In this document: positions 7,264-15,659 of the stretch, piece by piece
Layout of the letters: each line of letters opens with the position of its first letter
Numbering within the stretch: the stretch's first letter is position 1
Origin: an uncultured Flavobacteriales bacterium
Lineage (GTDB): Bacteria; Bacteroidota; Bacteroidia; Flavobacteriales_F; PHOS-HE28
NCBI GenBank assembly: GCA_937872175.1
Contig: CALMPI010000037.1
Coordinates: 62,001 to 126,000 of the forward strand
Direction: 5' to 3'
DNA length: 64,000 nucleotides
Translations under genes and position numbers: made by a program
Notes under the pieces: model-generated
The model's input: the letters and a program-made list of their open reading frames with translations, nothing else
Told to the model about the DNA's origin: nothing
The model's database searches: none

Positions 7264-8289
7264 ATGGATACCCTGAGCACCTCCCCCGCGCCGGTGACGG
7301 CCGAGAGCATCCGCCAGTTGAACGACCGCATCCAGCATGCCAGCGCCTTCGTGGACCTGGTGGAGCGCGAACTGGAGAAGGTGATCGTGGGCCAGAAGGA
7401 CATGGTGCAGAAGCTGCTGGTGGCGCTGCTTGCCGACGGCCACATCCTGCTGGAAGGCGTGCCCGGCCTGGCGAAGACGCTGGCCATCAAATCCCTCGCC
7501 CGCACCATCGACGTGGGCTTCAGCCGCATCCAGTTCACCCCGGACCTGCTGCCGGCCGACCTCATCGGCACCCTGATCTACAGCCAGAAGAACGAGGAGT
7601 TCAGCGTGAAGAAGGGGCCGATCTTCAGCAACTTCATCCTGGCCGACGAGATCAACCGCGCGCCGGCCAAGGTGCAGAGCGCCCTGCTGGAGGCGATGCA
7701 GGAAAGGCAGGTCACCATCGGCCAGCAGACCTTCACACTGCCGGAGCCCTTCCTGGTGCTGGCCACCATGAACCCGATCGAACAGGAAGGCACCTACCCC
7801 CTGCCGGAGGCGCAGACCGACCGCTTCATGCTGAAGGTGGTGCTGGACTATCCGCACAAGGAGGAGGAGAAGCTGATCATCCGCCAGAACGTGCGGCCCG
7901 GCGCGCAGCCCGAACTGCACAAGGTGGTGCGGCCCGACGAGATCCTCACCGCCCGCCAGCTGGTGCGCGAGGTGTACATGGACGAGAAGATCGAGCAGTA
8001 CATCGTGGACATCGTGCACGCCACGCGCAAGCCCGACCAGCACAAGCTGAGCGACCTGGTGAGCCTGATCGGCTTCGGTGCCAGCCCGCGCGCCAGCATC
8101 TACATGGCCCTCGCCGCCAAGGCCCTGGCCTTCACCAAGCGCCGCGGCTATGTGATCCCCGAGGACGTGCGCGCCGTGTGCCCCGATGTGCTGCGCCATC
8201 GCGTGGGGCTCACCTACGAGGCCGAGGCCGAGAACATCACGGTCGGCGAGCTCATCGACCGCGTGCTGAACACCGTGGAGGTCCCGTGA
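7264..8289 (+). CDS. moxR: MoxR family AAA+ ATPase
   Basis: A 341-residue ATPase with a MoxR-type Walker A variant (LLEGVPGLAKTLAIKSLA), Walker B (FILADEINRAPAKVQSALLEAM) and sensor/Arg-finger segments (LATMNPIEQEGTYPLPEAQTDRFM). MoxR proteins act as chaperone-like ATPases on von Willebrand factor A (VWA) proteins encoded beside them, here DUF58, BatA and BatB. The start at 7264 (MDTLSTS) is preferred to the in-frame ATG at 7228, which overlaps the promoter box. It opens the operon, and DUF58 follows after 68 nt containing a GC-rich hairpin. Confidence 0.92.
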   Translation: MDTLSTSPAPVTAESIRQLNDRIQHASAFVDLVERELEKVIVGQKDMVQKLLVALLADGHILLEGVPGLAKTLAIKSLARTIDVGFSRIQFTPDLLPADLIGTLIYSQKNEEFSVKKGPIFSNFILADEINRAPAKVQSALLEAMQERQVTIGQQTFTLPEPFLVLATMNPIEQEGTYPLPEAQTDRFMLKVVLDYPHKEEEKLIIRQNVRPGAQPELHKVVRPDEILTARQLVREVYMDEKIEQYIVDIVHATRKPDQHKLSDLVSLIGFGASPRASIYMALAAKALAFTKRRGYVIPEDVRAVCPDVLRHRVGLTYEAEAENITVGELIDRVLNTVEVP

Positions 8290-8293
8290 GCCG

Positions 8294-8352
8294 CAGGAGC
8301 AGGGGCAGGTGCAGGACGCAAAGCCCCTGCCCCTGCCCCTGCTCCTGCCCCT
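8294..8352 (+). repeat. Pyrimidine/purine inverted repeat between moxR and DUF58
   Basis: A GGAGCAGGGGCAGG arm is followed 14 nt later by tandem CCCCTGC units ending in CTGCTCCTGCC. It can fold into a very stable RNA hairpin inside the operon. It may reduce or process the transcript between moxR and the downstream bat genes. Confidence 0.55.
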
Positions 8353-8357
8353 GAGCC

Positions 8358-9242
8358 ATGAACACCGCCCAACACACCAAGGAGCTCCTGAAGAAGGTTC
8401 GGCTGATCGAGCTGAAGACGCGCGGTCTCACCGACCACATCTTCAGCGGCGAGTACCACAGCGCCTTCAAGGGGCGGGGCATGGCCTTCAGCGAAGTGCG
8501 CGAGTACATGCCGGGCGATGAGGTGCGCACGATCGACTGGAACGTCACCGCGCGCCTGGACCATCCGTTCGTGAAGGTGTTCGAGGAGGAGCGTGAGCTG
8601 ACGGTGATGCTCGTGGCCGATGTGAGCGGTTCGGCCGACTTCGGCAGCACCGAGCGCACCAAACGCGAGCTGATCACCGAGGTGTGCGCCACCCTCGCCT
8701 TCAGCGCGATCAAGAACAACGACAAGGTGGGCCTCATCCTCTTCAGCGGCACGGTGGAGCGCTACATCCCGCCCAAGAAGGGCCGCAGCCACATCCTGCG
8801 CCTGGTGCGCGAGCTGATCGAGTTCAACCCGCAGCAGCGCGGCACCGACATCGCAGGCGCCTTGCGCTTCCTGAACAGCGTGATCAAGAAGCGCAGCATC
8901 GCCTTCCTGATCAGCGACCTGATGGGCAGCGGCTACGAGGATGCGCTGAAGATCGCCGACCGGCGCCACGACCTGGTGGTGCTGCGCACCGCCGACCCGC
9001 GCGAGGGCGAGCTGCCCGACCTGGGCCTGGTGCTGGTGCAGGATCCCGAGACCGGTGAACGCCACTGGGTGGATACCGGCAGTGCCCGTGTGCGCAAGGC
9101 CTACCGCACCGAGGCGCTGAAACATGCCGCCCGCACCCGCGACCTGCTGCGCCGCTCCGGCATCGACCACGCCGTGATCGGCACGCGCGAGGGCTACGTG
9201 CGGCCGCTGATGGACCTCTTCCGCCAACGCGAACGCGCATGA
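8358..9242 (+). CDS. DUF58 domain protein (Bat operon)
   Basis: 294 residues. Residues 40-70 hold the DUF58 signature (GRGMAFSEVREYMPGDEVRTIDWN). The rest is a VWA-like fold with the metal-site motif DVSGSADF near residue 92. In Bacteroidota it always sits between moxR and batA. Its exact biochemical role is unknown; the family is thought to cooperate with the MoxR ATPase. Its stop overlaps the next gene by 4 nt (ATGA), indicating translational coupling. Confidence 0.9.
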   Translation: MNTAQHTKELLKKVRLIELKTRGLTDHIFSGEYHSAFKGRGMAFSEVREYMPGDEVRTIDWNVTARLDHPFVKVFEEERELTVMLVADVSGSADFGSTERTKRELITEVCATLAFSAIKNNDKVGLILFSGTVERYIPPKKGRSHILRLVRELIEFNPQQRGTDIAGALRFLNSVIKKRSIAFLISDLMGSGYEDALKIADRRHDLVVLRTADPREGELPDLGLVLVQDPETGERHWVDTGSARVRKAYRTEALKHAARTRDLLRRSGIDHAVIGTREGYVRPLMDLFRQRERA

Positions 9243-10210
9243 GAGGCCCGCTCTTCACCCTGCTGCTGCTGATCGGCCTGCCCGGCGCCACCGCCCAGGC
9301 CCCGGCCGTGCGCGCCACGCTGGACAGCGCGGTGATCCGCATCGGCGAGCAGGTGGTGATCGACCTCGAAGCGTACTACCGCACCCAGCGGGACGGTGCC
9401 CCGGAGGTGCTGTGGCCCGCGATCGGCGACACGCTGACCCGGCAGGTGGAGGTGGTGTGGGACAGCGGTGTGGACACCGCACGCGCCGACGAGGCCGACC
9501 CCACCCTGCTGGTGCAGCGCCGCCACATCACCGTCACGGCCTGGGACAGCGGCTTCTGGGCCATCCCGCCCTTCCGCTTCCGCATCGGCACGGACACCCT
9601 GGAGACCGCGCCGCTGCTGCTGGAGGTGCGCACCGTGGCCGTGGACACCACGCAGGCCTTCCGCGACATCAAGGACATCTACGAGGCCCAGCCATCGCTG
9701 CTGGCCTGGCTGGAGGAGCACTGGCCCTGGTTGGTGGGCCTCTGGGCCGCCTTCGGCCTGATCGGCGGTGGTGCCGCCCTGCTGCAGCGCTTGCGCCGCA
9801 AACGCGTGCTGGATGATGCCCCGCCTCCACCGCTGCCCCTGCACGAGGCCATGCTGGCGCGACTGGACGAACTGGAGCGACAACGCCTGTGGCAGCAGGG
9901 CGAGGTGAAGGCGCATTACATCGCCCTCACCGACATCCTGCGCAGCTATGTGGAGGCCCGCCTGGAAGTGCCCGCGATGGAACGCACCACCGACGAGCTG
10001 GTGCAGGCCCTGCGCGTAACGGCCCTGCCCGCTGCGCACCGCGAGCAGCTGGCGAACGTGCTGCGGCTGGCCGATCTGGTGAAGTTCGCCAAGCTGGCCC
10101 CGGCCCCGGCGGAGAACGAGACCGCCGTGCCCGCCGCCCGTCGGTTCATCCTGGACAGCACCGCGGCCCTGTCCGTCACCACCGAACCCGCCCATGCGCA
10201 GACCCGGTGA
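9239..10210 (+). CDS. Bat-operon membrane protein with periplasmic N-terminal domain
   Basis: 323 residues: a signal peptide (LFTLLLLIGLPGATA), a beta-rich periplasmic domain of about 130 residues (RIGEQVVIDLEAYYRTQ is similar in style to BatD immunoglobulin-like domains), one transmembrane helix (WPWLVGLWAAFGLIGGGAALL), then a cytoplasmic helical domain (residues 195-310). Proteins of this layout occupy the slot between DUF58 and BatA in Bacteroidota. I do not know a specific function. It overlaps DUF58 by 4 nt and BatA by 17 nt. Confidence 0.75.
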   Translation: MRGPLFTLLLLIGLPGATAQAPAVRATLDSAVIRIGEQVVIDLEAYYRTQRDGAPEVLWPAIGDTLTRQVEVVWDSGVDTARADEADPTLLVQRRHITVTAWDSGFWAIPPFRFRIGTDTLETAPLLLEVRTVAVDTTQAFRDIKDIYEAQPSLLAWLEEHWPWLVGLWAAFGLIGGGAALLQRLRRKRVLDDAPPPPLPLHEAMLARLDELERQRLWQQGEVKAHYIALTDILRSYVEARLEVPAMERTTDELVQALRVTALPAAHREQLANVLRLADLVKFAKLAPAPAENETAVPAARRFILDSTAALSVTTEPAHAQTR

Positions 10211-11276
10211 CCTGAACAGCGGCCTGGCGTGGAGCCTGCTCGCGATGGGCGGCACGGCAGTGGCCGTGTACACCATGCTCCAGCGCTTCGAACCCGCCCG
10301 GCCCGAGCTGCGCTGGCTGCTGCTGCTGCTGCCCGTGATCGCCGCCGTGCACCTGTGGCGGCGCAATGCCCAGCGCGCCAGCCTCACCCTCAGCACCGCG
10401 CATGCCTTCCGCGCGCTGCCCACCGGATGGACCGTTCCCCTGCGCCACCTTCCCTTCGCGGCCTCGCTGCTCGGCCTGGGCCTGCTCCTCACCGCCCTCA
10501 CCCGACCGCAGAGCAGCGATGCCTGGCAGGACGTCGAGACCGAGGGCATCGACATCGTGATGGCGGTGGACATCTCGGCGAGCATGCTGGCCCGCGACCT
10601 GAAGCCCGACCGCCTGGAGGCCGCCAAACGCGTGGCCGCCGACTTCATCGATGCACGGCCCAACGACCGGATCGGGCTGGTGGTGTATGAGGGCGAGGCC
10701 TTCACGCAGTGCCCGCTCACCAGCGACCACGACGTGCTGAAGGACCTCTTCAAGCAGGCGCGCTCCGGCCTGATCGATGGCGGCACGGCCGTGGGCATGG
10801 GCCTGGCCACCGCCGTGAACCGCCTGCGCGAGAGCGACGCCCGCAGCCGCGTGGTGATCCTGCTCACCGACGGGGTGAACAACGCCGGCACCGTGCAGCC
10901 CGAGGACGCCGCACAGATCGCCGCCGAGCTGGGCGTGCGCGTGTACACCATCGGCGTGGGCACGCGCGGGAAGGCCCTCAGCCCGGTGGCCATCTACCCC
11001 AACGGCCAGTACAAGTACGACCTCGTGGACGTGGAGATCGACGAGCGGATGCTGGAGCGGGTGGCCACCCTCACCGGAGGCCGCTACTTCAGGGCCACGG
11101 ACGAGAAGTCGCTCGCCCGCATCTACAGCGAGATCGACACGCTGGAGAAGACCCGCATCAAGGTGACCGAGCACAACCGCCGCAACGAGGAGTACTTCCC
11201 TTACGCGCTGGCCGGTGCCTGCCTGCTGCTCTTCGCCTTCATCACCGACCGCCACCTGCTGCGCACCACGCCATGA
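10194..11276 (+). CDS. batA: BatA, VWA-domain aerotolerance protein
   Basis: 360 residues with two N-terminal membrane helices (10-55), a third near residue 90, a periplasm-facing VWA domain and a C-terminal helix (YALAGACLLLFAFI). The metal-ion-dependent adhesion site is complete: DISAS at about 126-130, the Thr of GGTAVG and the Asp of LLTDGVNN. Bat proteins form membrane complexes that aid survival under oxygen stress in Bacteroides, though the mechanism is unsettled. It overlaps the preceding gene by 17 nt and batB by 4 nt. Confidence 0.92.
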   Translation: MRRPGDLNSGLAWSLLAMGGTAVAVYTMLQRFEPARPELRWLLLLLPVIAAVHLWRRNAQRASLTLSTAHAFRALPTGWTVPLRHLPFAASLLGLGLLLTALTRPQSSDAWQDVETEGIDIVMAVDISASMLARDLKPDRLEAAKRVAADFIDARPNDRIGLVVYEGEAFTQCPLTSDHDVLKDLFKQARSGLIDGGTAVGMGLATAVNRLRESDARSRVVILLTDGVNNAGTVQPEDAAQIAAELGVRVYTIGVGTRGKALSPVAIYPNGQYKYDLVDVEIDERMLERVATLTGGRYFRATDEKSLARIYSEIDTLEKTRIKVTEHNRRNEEYFPYALAGACLLLFAFITDRHLLRTTP

Positions 11277-12409
11277 ACCGCCTGCGTCTCTGGCCCGCCC
11301 TGCTGACGGTGCTCCTGCTGGAGCTGCTGCTCGCCGGTCTTCTGGCGCTGCTGTGGTTCACCGTGCTGCATGGCGAGCCCGCCTTCCGCTTCGGGCGGCC
11401 ACAGCTGTTGTGGGGCCTGGCCGTGGGCCCTGTGCTCGTGCTGCTCTTCGCGCTCGATCTCTGGCGCCGCCGCCGCGCGCTGCGGCGCTTCGCCCAGGGG
11501 CCCACCCTGCACCGCATGGTGCCGGCCGTGAGCTTCGGCCACGCCACCGTGCGCTTCCTGGCCTTCCGCCACGGCCTCGGCCTGGTGGCCCTTGCCCTCG
11601 CCGCGCCCCAGTTCGGCACCCGATTGGAGGAGGTGCGCGCGAAAGGCGTGGATGTGATGGTGGCGCTCGACGTGAGCAACAGCATGCTGTGCGAGGACCT
11701 GCGCCCGGACCGCATGGAGGCCGCGCGGCGCGCGCTCAGCCAGCTGGTGGACCGCCTGCGCGGCGACCGCTTGGGCATCGTGGTCTTCGCTGGGGAGGCC
11801 TTCGTGCAGCTGCCCCTCACCTCGGACAAGAGCGCCGCCAAGCTCTTCCTCGCGAGCCTTGGGCCCGACCTCGTCCCCACACAGGGCACCGCCATCGGCG
11901 CGGCGATCGAACTGGCCCGCAAAGGCTTCGGCGAGGAGGAGGGCGGCAGCCGCACCATCATCGTCATCACCGATGGCGAGAACCATGAGGACGACGCCGA
12001 AGGAGCGGCGCGCGCGGCCGCCGAAGCGGGCATCACCGTGCACACCATCGGCATGGGCACTCCTCAGGGCGGGCCGCTGCCCATCCGGCGGCGCGGCCAG
12101 CTGGTGGGCTTCCGCAAGGACAAGGACGGCAGCACCGTGGTGAGCCGCCTCAATGAACCCATGCTGAAGGCCATCGCCGCCGAGGGCAAGGGGGCGTATG
12201 TGCGCGCCACCAGCGCATCGGCCGGCATCACCGAGCTCGTCGACGAACTTCGCACCATGGACCAGCGCGACATCGGCACCTACCGCTTCGCCGGCCACGA
12301 GGACCGTTTCCAGATCCCTCTGGCGGCGGGATGCCTGCTGCTGGTGATCGGCATGCTGTGGCCCGAGCGGCGCCGCGTCCGCAACAGCCTCATCGAACCC
12401 CGCCCATGA
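11273..12409 (+). CDS. batB: BatB, VWA-domain aerotolerance protein
   Basis: 378 residues, laid out like BatA: N-terminal helices (LLTVLLLELLLAGLLALLWF and a second near residue 55), a VWA domain with DVSNS, GTAIG and ITDGENHEDD as metal-site motifs, and a C-terminal helix (IPLAAGCLLLVIGMLW). The ATG at 11273 overlaps the batA stop (ATGA). BatA and BatB are paralogues and are expected to interact with each other and with BatC. Confidence 0.92.
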   Translation: MNRLRLWPALLTVLLLELLLAGLLALLWFTVLHGEPAFRFGRPQLLWGLAVGPVLVLLFALDLWRRRRALRRFAQGPTLHRMVPAVSFGHATVRFLAFRHGLGLVALALAAPQFGTRLEEVRAKGVDVMVALDVSNSMLCEDLRPDRMEAARRALSQLVDRLRGDRLGIVVFAGEAFVQLPLTSDKSAAKLFLASLGPDLVPTQGTAIGAAIELARKGFGEEEGGSRTIIVITDGENHEDDAEGAARAAAEAGITVHTIGMGTPQGGPLPIRRRGQLVGFRKDKDGSTVVSRLNEPMLKAIAAEGKGAYVRATSASAGITELVDELRTMDQRDIGTYRFAGHEDRFQIPLAAGCLLLVIGMLWPERRRVRNSLIEPRP

Positions 12410-13158
12410 ACCCGCGCACCCTCGTCCTCCTGCTGGCCGCTTCGGCCGCCGGTGCCCAGGCCCAGGACCGCAAGGCCGACGCCGCGTTGAGCGAAGGCAA
12501 CGCGCTTTACCGCCAGGGCGATCATGCCGGAGCTGCGGCCGCTTACCAGCGTGCCGGCACTCTGGCACCCGCCGACCTGCGCCCCACCTTCAACTTGGGC
12601 GATGCGCTCTACCGGCAGGGCGACCCCGCCGCCGCGCAGCAACAGTTCGAGCGTAGTGCGCAGGAGTCCCGCGATCCGGCCGACCAGGCGCGCGCCTACC
12701 ACAACCTGGGCAACAGCCACCTCGCCCAGCAGCGGCCGCAACAGGCCATCGAGGCCTATCGGCAGGCGCTGCGCCGCGACCCCAGCGATGAGGACACCCG
12801 CTACAACCTGGCCTATGCGCAACGGCTGCTGAAGCAGCAGCAACAGCAGCAGAACAAGGACCAGCAGAAGCAGGAGGACCAGGAGAACAAGGACCAGGAG
12901 CAGCAACAGGGGCAGGACAAGAAAGACCAGGACCAGCAGCAGGACCAGGAGCAGCAGCAACAGGACCAGCAGCAACAGAAGTCCGGTGAGGAAGGCCGCC
13001 AGGAGCAGCAACAGCAGGCGCAGCAGCCCCAGCGGATGAGCCGCGAGGAGGCCGAGCGCCTGCTGGATGCGCTGGACCGGCAGGAGCGCGATGTGCAGGA
13101 CAAGGTGCGGCAGAAGCTGCGTGTACCCGTGCGTGTACCGATCGAAAAGGACTGGTGA
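12406..13158 (+). CDS. batC: BatC, TPR protein with Gln/Lys/Asp-rich linker
   Basis: 250 residues with a signal peptide (TLVLLLAASAAGAQA) and three TPR repeats (residues 22-135, for example ALYRQGDHAGAAAAYQRAG and AYHNLGNSHLAQQRPQQAIE). A roughly 65-residue Gln/Lys/Asp/Glu low-complexity stretch (about 145-210) follows, then a short C-terminal helix with MSREEAERLLDALDRQE. The last motif is typical of BatC. The start overlaps the batB stop by 4 nt. The TPRs presumably bind partner Bat proteins on the periplasmic side. Confidence 0.88.
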   Translation: MNPRTLVLLLAASAAGAQAQDRKADAALSEGNALYRQGDHAGAAAAYQRAGTLAPADLRPTFNLGDALYRQGDPAAAQQQFERSAQESRDPADQARAYHNLGNSHLAQQRPQQAIEAYRQALRRDPSDEDTRYNLAYAQRLLKQQQQQQNKDQQKQEDQENKDQEQQQGQDKKDQDQQQDQEQQQQDQQQQKSGEEGRQEQQQQAQQPQRMSREEAERLLDALDRQERDVQDKVRQKLRVPVRVPIEKDW

Positions 13159-14894
13159 TGATGCGACGCACCCTGCTCCTCGTCATTGCTGCCCTGGCCT
13201 GGCCGTTGCTCGCGGCCGCCCAGGAGATCACCTTCGAAGCCCGCGTGGACCGCAGCACCTTCGAGGTGGGCGCGTCGATCCGCCTCACCATCACCCTGGC
13301 CAACGCACAGGGCAGCTTCTCCAACCCCGACCTGGGCGGGCTCACCGTGGTGCAGGGGCCCTTCGAGAGCAGCAGCTTCAACTACGTGAACGGGCGGATG
13401 AGCAGCACGGTGAGCCGCACCTACGTGGTCACCGCCACGAAGCCGGGCACCTACACCATCGGACCGGCCAGCGCACGCGTGGGCGGCGGCACCCTGCAGA
13501 CCCAGCCCATCACCGTGAAGGTGGAGAAGGGCTCGGGCGCCACGAGCGACCGCCTGTTGAACGAAGGCCAGCAGCGCGACCGCGACCTCTTCGTCACCAT
13601 CAGCCTCAACAAGAGCAGGGTGCATGTGGGCGAGCAGGTGGTGGCCACCTACACCCTCTTTTCCCGCTACCCCAACCTGGAGCTGAGCAAGTACGACCTG
13701 CCCGCCCTGAACGGCTTCTGGGCCGAGGAGATCGACCAGGGCGAGACCACCTGGCAGGACCAGCTGCGCACGGTGAACGGCCTGCAGTACCGTGTGGCCG
13801 TGCTCAAGAAGCAGCTCCTGTTCCCGCAACGTGCCGGCACCCTGAAGATCGAGCCGCTGCGCATCACCTGCGTCGTGAACCGCTCCTTTTTCAACCGGGG
13901 CAGCCAGGTGGAGGCCATGAGCAACGCCACCGAGCTGCAGGTGCGGCCCCTACCGCCCAACGCTCCGCCGGGCCTGCAGGGCGCCGTGGGCTCCTTCACC
14001 CTCACCGGCACGCTGGACCGGGACCAGCTGCGCGCCGATGAAGCGATGGAGCTCACGCTGACGGTGAACGGCAGCGGCAACCTGAAGCTCATCGAGGCAC
14101 CCGAGCTGGACCTGCCACCGGACGTGGAGCGGTACGACCCGAAGATCAACGACCGCATCAGCATCACCGGCAGCGGCATGAGCGGCAGCCGCAGCTTCAC
14201 CTACCTCCTGATCCCCCGCCATGCCGGCGACCTGGTGCTGGGCCCCTTCGCCCTGCCGTATTTCGATGTGGAGGCCGGCGAATACCGCACCCTACAGGCC
14301 GGTCCCTTCACCGTACAGGTGGCCCCGGGCAGTGGTGGCGGACAGGCGCAGCTCTCGCGCCCCAGCAAGGCCGATGTGGAGGTGCTGGACACGGACATCC
14401 GCTTCCTGCGCACCGGCGATCTGCACCTGCGCCGCAAGGGCCATCACCTGCTGGGTTCGTGGGCCTGGTGGTCGGGCATCGCAGCGCCCATGGTGGCCTT
14501 CGGCCTGTTCGTGGCCTGGCGTCGGCGCGAGGAGCGCCTCGCTTCCGATCCCGCTGGTCGACGCCGTCGCGAAGCCGACAAGGTGGCCCGGCGGCGCTTC
14601 AAGGAGGCGCATGACGCGCTGCAGCGGAACGCACGCGAGCCCTTCTACACGGCGATGAACAAGGCACTGCATGGCTACCTCGCGGACCGGTTCGGCCTGG
14701 GCGCCGCAGAAGTGAACGCGATCACCCTGGCAAACGCCCTTGGAGACCGCCCCGATGCGGCCGCCCTCGCCCAACAGGCCACGGACCTCATCGCCGCCTG
14801 CGACATGGCCCGCTACGCCCCGCTCGAGGTGAAACCCCGCCAGGCCATGTATGAGGAGGCCCTCACCTTGGTGCAACGTCTCGAACGCCCCTGA
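13158..14894 (+). CDS. batD: BatD family protein
   Basis: 578 residues: a signal peptide (LLLVIAALAWPLLAAA), tandem immunoglobulin-like periplasmic domains (residues 20-410), one transmembrane helix (SGIAAPMVAFGLFVAW, about 440) and a cytoplasmic helical region (470-578). The motif ITFEARVDRSTFEVGASIRLTI is characteristic of BatD N-termini. Three start codons are in a row (GTG-ATG-ATG at 13155, 13158, 13161); the ATG at 13158 shares one base with the batC stop. Confidence 0.9.
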   Translation: MMRRTLLLVIAALAWPLLAAAQEITFEARVDRSTFEVGASIRLTITLANAQGSFSNPDLGGLTVVQGPFESSSFNYVNGRMSSTVSRTYVVTATKPGTYTIGPASARVGGGTLQTQPITVKVEKGSGATSDRLLNEGQQRDRDLFVTISLNKSRVHVGEQVVATYTLFSRYPNLELSKYDLPALNGFWAEEIDQGETTWQDQLRTVNGLQYRVAVLKKQLLFPQRAGTLKIEPLRITCVVNRSFFNRGSQVEAMSNATELQVRPLPPNAPPGLQGAVGSFTLTGTLDRDQLRADEAMELTLTVNGSGNLKLIEAPELDLPPDVERYDPKINDRISITGSGMSGSRSFTYLLIPRHAGDLVLGPFALPYFDVEAGEYRTLQAGPFTVQVAPGSGGGQAQLSRPSKADVEVLDTDIRFLRTGDLHLRRKGHHLLGSWAWWSGIAAPMVAFGLFVAWRRREERLASDPAGRRRREADKVARRRFKEAHDALQRNAREPFYTAMNKALHGYLADRFGLGAAEVNAITLANALGDRPDAAALAQQATDLIAACDMARYAPLEVKPRQAMYEEALTLVQRLERP

Positions 14895-14896
14895 CC

Positions 14897-15652
14897 ATGC
14901 GCGCCAACGCACTATCCCTCTGCCTGCTCGCAGCAACGGCCCTGCCCGCGATGGACCGCACCACGGCGGATACGCTCGTGGCGCGTGCCACTTCGGCCTA
15001 CACGCAGGGCGACCATGCCGGTGCGCTCGTACTGTTCGACTCGGTGTATCACCATTGGCGGAGCGCCGGCCTCGCCTATGCCATCGGCAACTGCCACTTC
15101 AAGCTGGACCATGTGCCGGAGGCCATCGTGTACTACGAGCGTGCGCTCCTGCTGGAACCCGGTGCCGAGGACGTGAAGGCGAACCTCGAGCTGGCGCGGC
15201 AACGCACGATGGACCGGGTGAACGAGCTGCCGACCTTCCGGCTCGGCGGCTCCTGGGACCGCTGGCTCGGGGGTCGCGATGTGGACCAGTGGTCCCGGCG
15301 CGCGCTTTGGGGCTGGAGCCTGGCCTTCTTGATCGCCGCCCTCGCCCTGTTGCTGCGCGGCACGCTGCGTGCAGCGGGCATCTCGCTCGCCGGCGTTTGC
15401 GCCGTGTTCGCCCTGTTGTCCGTGGGGCTTGCCGTGCGCAGGCTTCGCGCCGTGGAGCACCCTGCGGCGGCCATCGTGATGCAGCCGCGGGTCGATGTGC
15501 GAAGCGAACCGCGCGACGGTGCGACCACCCTGTTCATGCTGCACTCGGGCACCAAGGTGGGCCTGGGCGCCGAGCGTTCCGGCTGGGTGGAGGTGACCCT
15601 GGCCAACGGCAATGTGGGCTGGATGCCGACCTCCGCCCTTCAGGCCCTCTGA
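14897..15652 (+). CDS. batE: BatE, TPR and SH3-type aerotolerance protein
   Basis: 251 residues: a signal sequence, two TPR repeats (about 25-105: AYTQGDHAGALVLFDSVYHH, AIVYYERALLLEPGAEDVK), two membrane helices (about 138-175) and a C-terminal bacterial SH3 domain (VDVRSEPRDGATTLFMLHSG ... GWVEVTLANGNVGWMPTSAL). This is the usual BatE architecture and ends the operon. It starts 2 nt after batD and converges with the beta-helix gene. Confidence 0.88.
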   Translation: MRANALSLCLLAATALPAMDRTTADTLVARATSAYTQGDHAGALVLFDSVYHHWRSAGLAYAIGNCHFKLDHVPEAIVYYERALLLEPGAEDVKANLELARQRTMDRVNELPTFRLGGSWDRWLGGRDVDQWSRRALWGWSLAFLIAALALLLRGTLRAAGISLAGVCAVFALLSVGLAVRRLRAVEHPAAAIVMQPRVDVRSEPRDGATTLFMLHSGTKVGLGAERSGWVEVTLANGNVGWMPTSALQAL

Positions 15653-15659
15653 GCCCTTC

